Below, in pieces: positions 59,437 through 64,000 of a stretch of DNA of 64,000 nt. The stretch is from Brevundimonas sp. 357 (lineage in GTDB: Bacteria > Pseudomonadota > Alphaproteobacteria > Caulobacterales > Caulobacteraceae): the NCBI RefSeq assembly GCF_003938605.1, contig NZ_RHWX01000011.1, positions 1-64,000 of the forward strand. Direction: 5' to 3'. A program made the position numbers and the translations under genes. The notes beneath the pieces were generated by a model. That model ran no database searches and had not been told where the DNA came from. It saw only the letters and a program-made list of their open reading frames with translations. The stretch's first letter is position 1. The number at the start of each line of letters is the position of its first letter.

Positions 59437-60174
59437 GTGAGCATGATCGATCCGCGCCCCAACGGCCGCTCGGGCCCCATCGCTCCGGCGGGCAGCGGAC
59501 GGCACCTTCTGGTCGTCGATGACGACGACCGTATCCGCGAACTGCTCAAGGAATTCCTGAGCCGCGAGGGCTATCGCGTCACCGGAGCCGCCCATGCGGG
59601 CGCCGCGCGTCGAATGATCGAGTTGATCGAATTCGACCTGATCGTGCTGGACGTGATGATGCCGGGCGAGAGCGGATTCGACCTGACCACCTGGATCCGC
59701 AGCCAGGCGGCCCTGTCCAAGACGCCCGTGCTGCTGCTGACCGCCAAGGGCGACCCCGACGATCGGATCGAGGGTCTGTCGCGCGGCGCCGACGACTATA
59801 TGTCCAAGCCCTTCGACCCGCGTGAATTGGCGCTGCGCGTCGACGCCATCCTGCGTCGCACGGGCGGCAAGCTGATGACGCCGAAAGAGATCCATATGGG
59901 TCCGGCGGTCTTTGACATGGAGCGGCTGGAGCTGACGCGTGACGGCGTGCTGCAGCGTCTGACCGAGGCCGAAGCGCAGTTGCTCAAGACCCTGGCCATC
60001 CACGCCCATTCGCCGGTCGAGCGCATGACCCTGTCGCCCGACACGGCCGATGTGACCGGCCGCGCCGTGGATGTGCAGGTGACGCGCCTGCGCCGCAAGC
60101 TGGAAGCCGATCCGAAGAACCCGCGCTATCTGCAGACTGTGCGCGGCGTCGGCTATATGCTGGCCCCGGACTGA
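59437..60174 (+). CDS. OmpR-family response regulator
   Basis: A 245-residue regulator. The receiver (LLVVDDDDRIRELLKEFL, phospho-acceptor Asp72 in IVLDVMMPG, Lys in YMSKPFDP) is joined to a winged-helix output domain (VTGRAVDVQVTRLRRKLEADPKNPRYLQTVRGVGYML). An extra 20-residue N-terminal tail precedes the receiver. It forms an operon with the EnvZ-type kinase 22 bases downstream. The target genes are unknown. Confidence 0.94.
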   Translation: MSMIDPRPNGRSGPIAPAGSGRHLLVVDDDDRIRELLKEFLSREGYRVTGAAHAGAARRMIELIEFDLIVLDVMMPGESGFDLTTWIRSQAALSKTPVLLLTAKGDPDDRIEGLSRGADDYMSKPFDPRELALRVDAILRRTGGKLMTPKEIHMGPAVFDMERLELTRDGVLQRLTEAEAQLLKTLAIHAHSPVERMTLSPDTADVTGRAVDVQVTRLRRKLEADPKNPRYLQTVRGVGYMLAPD

Positions 60175-60196
60175 GACTGGGATCGGAATATCGCCC

Positions 60197-61555
60197 ATGC
60201 GGCTGATGCCGTTCAACGTCTGGACGCGATGGATCAAGCGCCGGGTGCCGACCTCTCTGTGGGGCCGGTCGCTGCTGATCATCGTCCTGCCGGTTTTGAT
60301 CATGCAGGCGGCGGTGACCTGGGCCTTCTTCGACGCCCACTGGCAGGCGGTGACGGCGCGTCTGTCCGAGGGTCTTGCCGGCGACGTGGCCTGGGCGGCC
60401 GAAAGCTATCGCGACGATCCTTCGCCCCAGAACCTGGCCCTGATCTCCGAGCGCGCCGAACGGTCGATGCAGTTGTCCATCGCCTTCCAGCCCGAAGCGT
60501 CTCTTCCGCAGGAAGAACGGCGCGGCGCCCTGGGTCTGGTCGACCGAACGCTGGAGAAGGCCCTGGCCTCGCGACTGGACCAGCCCTTCTGGTTCGACAC
60601 CACCCGCTACCCCGCCTATGTCGACATCCGGGTGCAGGAGGCGGGCGGCGTGCTGCGCGTCATCGCCCCGCGTGAACGGGCCGTGGCGACCCAGGCCCAC
60701 ATCTTCGTCCTGTGGCTGATGATCGCCACCATCCTGCTGCTCGGCGTGGCGGTGCTGTTCATCCGCAACCAGGTGCGCGCCATCGAGCGCCTGGCCTCCG
60801 CCGCCGAGGCTTTCGGCCGAGGCGAGAGCGTGCCGCGCTTCAAGCCGCACGGCGCGCGCGAGGTGCGGGCCGCCGCCACCGCCTTCCTGGACATGCGCGC
60901 CCGCATCCAGCGCCACATCGATCAGCGCACCGCCCTGCTGGCCTCGGTCAGCCACGACCTGCGCACGCCCCTGACCCGGCTGCGCCTCGAACTGGCCCTG
61001 GCCCCGCCGTTCAAGCGCGCCGAGGCGATGAAGGGCGATCTGGACGAGATGGAGCATATGATCGACGAATACCTCGCCTTCGCGCGCGGCGAGGCGGGCG
61101 AGGCGATGCAGACGATCTCCGTGCCCGAAATGCTGCGCCGCGCCGCCGAGGACGCCGGTCGCTCCGGCGCCGTGGCCGAAGTCGAGACGCCCGACGATCT
61201 CAACATGCTGGCCCGCCCCCTGGCCTTCCGCCGGGCGATCAACAACCTGGTCGGCAACGCCGCCTCCCACGGGGAAAAGGTGCGGCTGTCGGCTCGCCCC
61301 CTGCCCTCCGGCGGACTGGAGATCGTGGTCGAGGACGACGGCCCCGGCATTCCGGACGACATGCACGAAGAAGCCTTCCGCCCCTTCTCGCGCCTGGACG
61401 CCTCGCGCAATCAGAACCGCAAGGGGGTGGGCCTGGGCCTGGCCGTGGCGCGGGACGTGGCGCGCGGCCACGGCGGCGACATCATCCTGGGCCGCAGCGA
61501 AATGGGCGGGCTGAAGGCGTCCATCCGGCTGCCGGCGGATCGTCGCGCCGCCTAG
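60197..61555 (+). CDS. EnvZ-type membrane histidine kinase
   Basis: A 452-residue sensor. Two membrane helices (about 25-47 and 168-190) flank a periplasmic domain; then come HAMP (about 190-243) and HisKA with LLASVSHDLRTPLTRLRLEL (His253). The HATPase domain shows INNLVGNAASHG, VEDDGPGIP and GVGLGLAVARD. The pattern is that of the OmpR/EnvZ pair, and the partner regulator is directly upstream. The stimulus is unknown. Confidence 0.94.
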   Translation: MRLMPFNVWTRWIKRRVPTSLWGRSLLIIVLPVLIMQAAVTWAFFDAHWQAVTARLSEGLAGDVAWAAESYRDDPSPQNLALISERAERSMQLSIAFQPEASLPQEERRGALGLVDRTLEKALASRLDQPFWFDTTRYPAYVDIRVQEAGGVLRVIAPRERAVATQAHIFVLWLMIATILLLGVAVLFIRNQVRAIERLASAAEAFGRGESVPRFKPHGAREVRAAATAFLDMRARIQRHIDQRTALLASVSHDLRTPLTRLRLELALAPPFKRAEAMKGDLDEMEHMIDEYLAFARGEAGEAMQTISVPEMLRRAAEDAGRSGAVAEVETPDDLNMLARPLAFRRAINNLVGNAASHGEKVRLSARPLPSGGLEIVVEDDGPGIPDDMHEEAFRPFSRLDASRNQNRKGVGLGLAVARDVARGHGGDIILGRSEMGGLKASIRLPADRRAA

Positions 61556-61643
61556 ATCTTTTGCCGGCGCCTCTAGCGAAACCGTAAAATCGTCGCCATC
61601 TTGTCCTGTGTTCCAGGGGGGCCTGGAATCAGGAGTCCGTACT

Positions 61644-62135
61644 ATGCGTCGTATTGCTTTCCTTGCGCCGCTCGCCGCCGCCCTCGTCGTCTCCGGCACA
61701 GCCGCGGCTCAACCCTCGGCCGTCGTCGTGACGGTCAGCCCCGACTTCGCCAAGACCGCCCAAGAACTGGGCGAACGCGATGTCCAACAACAGGTGAGCG
61801 ACCTGACCCGCACCGTCGAGCGCGTGCTGACGGATCGTCACGCCCTGGACGGCGCTCGCGTGGAACTGGTCATCACAGACCTGAAGCCCAATCGTCCGAC
61901 CATGCAGCAACTGGGCGACAAGCCCGGTCTGGACGGCATGCGCAGCCTGTCGATCGGCGGTGCGGCGGTGGAAGGGTCCGTGACCATGGCCTCGGGCGAG
62001 GTCCAGCCGGTCAAGTTCGACTACTACACCCCGACCCTGGCCGATGCGCGCGGTTCGACCACATGGACCGACGCCCAGCGCGCCTATGACCGCCTGGCTC
62101 GCAACCTGGCCGAGGGTCGCTTCGTCAAGCGCTGA
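61644..62135 (+). CDS. Secreted protein of unknown function
   Basis: A 163-residue exported protein with a signal peptide (MRRIAFLAPLAAALVVSGT, cleavage near AAAQ). The mature part has KTAQELGERDVQQQVSDLTRTVERVLT and DGARVELVITDLKPNRP. A DARGSTTWTDAQRAYDRLARNLAEG segment near the end suggests a compact alpha/beta domain. The start at 61644 has AGGAG nine bases upstream. I do not recognise the family. It follows the kinase gene by about 90 bases. Confidence 0.78.
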   Translation: MRRIAFLAPLAAALVVSGTAAAQPSAVVVTVSPDFAKTAQELGERDVQQQVSDLTRTVERVLTDRHALDGARVELVITDLKPNRPTMQQLGDKPGLDGMRSLSIGGAAVEGSVTMASGEVQPVKFDYYTPTLADARGSTTWTDAQRAYDRLARNLAEGRFVKR

Positions 62136-62147
62136 AGCGCCTGACGA

Positions 62148-62951
62148 TCAGCCGCTGAGTTCAGTGGACTTGGCGACCGCCGCCTTCACGGCGCTTTCGA
62201 CAGAATGGTCGAGGGCGCCGTTTTCATTGAGGGCGATCAGACCGGCCTGCGTCACGCCGCCGGGCGAGGCCACGCGGTCGATCAGGGCGTTCAGAGCCTC
62301 GTCGCCCTCCACCCCCGCCGCAGCCGAACGCAGGGTGGCGCGCGCCAGACGGGCGGCGGCCTCGGGCGACAGGCCTTCCGCCTCTCCAGCCTCGGCCAGG
62401 GCGCGGGTGAAGGCGAAGAAATAGGCCGGGCCACAGCCGGACACCGCCGTCGCCGCGTGCATCAGCGTTTCGTCATCCAGCAGGACCGTCTCGGCGATCG
62501 GCTCGAACAGTTCGCGCCCGACCTTCAGGGCGCCGGCGTCAGCAGACCACAGCGTCGCCACCCCGCGCGCCTGGGCCACGCCGGTCGTCGGCATGACGCG
62601 CACGACCGGGCGGTCGTCATAGCCGTCAGAGATCGTCTCGCCGCGCACCCCGGCCATGACCGAAACGATCACGGCGTCTGGCGCCAGATGCGGCAACACC
62701 GCCTGCGCCGCCTCCAGCCATTTGGCGGGCTTCACCCCGATGACGAAGGCGCGGGCGTTGGCCAGCGCCTCCAGTGGCGGATTGATCCGCGCGCCCTTGG
62801 TCCGCGCCGCCTCGGCGACCGGCTTTTCAGACGGCGTCAGGATGATCAGATCGGCCGGGTCGACGGCGCCCGTCGCCAGCCAGCCTTCCAGAATGGCCGA
62901 GCCCAGGCGTCCGACGCCCTGAAGCACGACCGGATGTCCAGAACCGCTCAT
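62148..62951 (-). CDS. proC: Pyrroline-5-carboxylate reductase
   Basis: A 267-residue NAD(P)H-dependent reductase, the last step of proline synthesis. The N-terminal dinucleotide fold reads VLQGVGRLGSAILEG, and the P5CR signature is in the C-terminal part (LMHAATAVSGCGPAYFFAF and SPGGVTQAGL). Its ATG overlaps the YbjN stop by one base (TGATG), and it converges on the secreted-protein gene. Confidence 0.95.
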   Translation of the reverse strand: MSGSGHPVVLQGVGRLGSAILEGWLATGAVDPADLIILTPSEKPVAEAARTKGARINPPLEALANARAFVIGVKPAKWLEAAQAVLPHLAPDAVIVSVMAGVRGETISDGYDDRPVVRVMPTTGVAQARGVATLWSADAGALKVGRELFEPIAETVLLDDETLMHAATAVSGCGPAYFFAFTRALAEAGEAEGLSPEAAARLARATLRSAAAGVEGDEALNALIDRVASPGGVTQAGLIALNENGALDHSVESAVKAAVAKSTELSG

Positions 62952-63454
62952 CAGGCGTTGCCCACGGTCTCGAACAGGCAGGCGTCGATCGCCTCCTTCG
63001 GCTTCTTGGAGCCGCGCACCATGAAGTCGAAGGCGGGATAATAACGGTCGGCCGCCTCGACCGCCGCGTCGATCATGGACGCGGCCTGGGCCAGGGTCGG
63101 GCGTTCAGTGTGCGGCAGGGCCAGGGCGTGGCGGAAGACGATCTCGCCCTCGTCCGGCCAGATCTCGAAATGGCCCAGCCAGGTGCGCTGATTGATCATC
63201 GACACCAGTTCATAGGCCGCCGCGCGGCGCGTCTTGGCCACCCGCAGGTCCAACGCCAGGCACAGCTGAAGGCAGTCCCCCTCGGGCCGCCAGGCGAACC
63301 ACAGCTCATAGTCCTTCCAGTCGCCGGCCAGGGCGAAGGCCAGATCGCCCTCGTCCGTGCGGTCGAACGGCAGGTTCTCCGCCGTCAGGACGTGTTCAAC
63401 CACATCCAGCGGATCAAAGGGCAGGTCGACCTCTTCGGGTCTCACAGCATCCAT
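62951..63454 (-). CDS. YbjN-domain protein
   Basis: A 167-residue soluble protein of the YbjN/type III secretion chaperone-like fold: PFDPLDVVEHVLTAENLPFDRTDEGDLAFALAGDW, then LWFAWRPEGDCLQLCLALDLRV and ELVSMINQRTWLGHFEIWPDEGEIVFRHAL. Function is not established; the family is often encoded next to proC in alphaproteobacteria. It overlaps proC by one base. Confidence 0.88.
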   Translation of the reverse strand: MDAVRPEEVDLPFDPLDVVEHVLTAENLPFDRTDEGDLAFALAGDWKDYELWFAWRPEGDCLQLCLALDLRVAKTRRAAAYELVSMINQRTWLGHFEIWPDEGEIVFRHALALPHTERPTLAQAASMIDAAVEAADRYYPAFDFMVRGSKKPKEAIDACLFETVGNA

Positions 63455-63533
63455 CAGGCGTTCAACTTCTTCAGCAGCGGCAGCGACTCAAATGAGCGCT
63501 TTCGAGAACGGTAGGCGTGTTCGCAGATTCGGC

Positions 63534-63821
63534 TCAACCGGCTGAATCCGGGCTCGAAGCCGCGTCTGTGGACGATCCCTTGGCGGCCTTCTTCGGAGCC
63601 GGAGCCGCAGCCTTCAGCGCCGCGATCTCGGCGCGCAGGGCGGCGATCTCGTCCTTCAGCACGTCGAACTCGTCGCGACGGACCAGATCCATTTCAGCGA
63701 CGAAGCGGTCAGCCTGGGCGCGCCAGGCGGCCTTGGCCTCTTCACCTGCGGCCTGGGCCAGACCCATGGCGCCGGTCGTCAGCTTGGCGAACTCATCAAG
63801 GAGGGGATTGCGCGTCTGCAT
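63534..63821 (-). CDS. ubiK: UbiK-family accessory protein (BMFP/YqiC)
   Basis: A 95-residue coiled-coil protein. NPLLDEFAKLTTGAMGLAQAAGEEAKAAWRAQADRFVAEMDLVRRDEFDVLKDEIAALRAEIAALKA is the BMFP domain, with the DEFDVLK-EIAALR trimeric coiled-coil, followed by an Ala/Lys/Pro-rich tail. UbiK assists aerobic ubiquinone assembly in E. coli. The start at 63821 has AAGAGG upstream. It is followed by YbjN and proC on the same strand. Confidence 0.88.
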   Translation of the reverse strand: MQTRNPLLDEFAKLTTGAMGLAQAAGEEAKAAWRAQADRFVAEMDLVRRDEFDVLKDEIAALRAEIAALKAAAPAPKKAAKGSSTDAASSPDSAG

Positions 63822-64000
63822 GGCGGCCTCTTGAGAACTCCCGGACCATCGGTCCGAAACGTGGTTAACGGTGCATTGATTTGGGTAAACCAAACCTTAC
63901 CTGCCTGCGGCCTATAGACTGCTTCGCGGGAAAAGCGCGCGACGAATGCAGTCCCGCTTGCTAGACGAGGGACAACTTCTGAAGGTGCAGGAGGCCCCGT

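Noticed and set aside
63946-64000. An open frame starting at ATG 63946 on the plus strand at the window end
   Set aside because: Only 18 codons are visible and no family can be judged. An AGGAGG at 63987-63992 suggests that a gene may instead start just beyond the window.

Overview
The window looks like chromosome of a stalked, holdfast-bearing member of the Caulobacterales, most probably Brevundimonas or a close relative. The reasons are the high G+C content, a holdfast-anchor operon of the hfaA-hfaB-hfaD type (1.4-4.1 kb), and a Caulobacter-style flagellar cluster in the order fliF-fliG-flbE-fliN-flbD-flhA (43.5-51.7 kb, minus strand). No rRNA, tRNA or CRISPR array was seen. This identification is inference from gene content, not from a database search.

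Layout. 0-19 kb is core chromosome: CBS protein, rhomboid protease, hfaABD behind a near-perfect sigma-54 promoter, an M16 peptidase, a Cys/Pro-rich secreted protein, a gamma carbonic anhydrase, phoH, the isoprenoid genes dxs and ispA with csaA and xseB, a histidine phosphatase, a GNAT enzyme, a VWA protein, a ChaN-like exported protein, and an outer-membrane barrel coupled to the 3' part of a broken glycosyltransferase gene. 39-64 kb is again core: CsbD, a Nudix enzyme, a three-gene sensor-kinase operon, the flagellar cluster (with a class A beta-lactamase between flbD and flhA), a leucine-type amino-acid dehydrogenase, a lipase-like lipoprotein, a uracil-DNA glycosylase, a nucleoside transporter, a GST, ilvE, an OmpR/EnvZ-type pair, proC, YbjN and UbiK.

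Between about 19.15 and 38.65 kb lies a roughly 19.5 kb integrated island. It splits the glycosyltransferase gene: the N-terminal half is at 38652-39483 and the C-terminal half at 18574-19150, both on the minus strand and in the order expected of one gene with an insertion. The island has a tyrosine integrase and an excisionase-like gene at its left end, and a 17-nt near-identical direct repeat near both ends. Its cargo comprises an HNH endonuclease with an XRE regulator, and a heavy-metal block (CzcCBA efflux with accessory genes, an NreB-like exporter with an RcnR/CsoR-type repressor, and ChrA). It also holds an overlapping four-gene operon: a 190-aa helical protein, a QueC-like enzyme, an XRE-ImmA/IrrE protease and a PIN-domain protein. 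A last module joins an XRE repressor, a palindromic operator, a 39-aa membrane peptide and a lipoprotein.

The QueC-like/ImmA/PIN operon is the best candidate for an undescribed system. A nucleobase-chemistry enzyme of the kind now known in several antiphage systems is encoded in one transcription unit with a metallopeptidase-regulator and a putative nuclease toxin, on a mobile island. The second most notable module is the divergent XRE/39-aa peptide/lipoprotein unit beside it.
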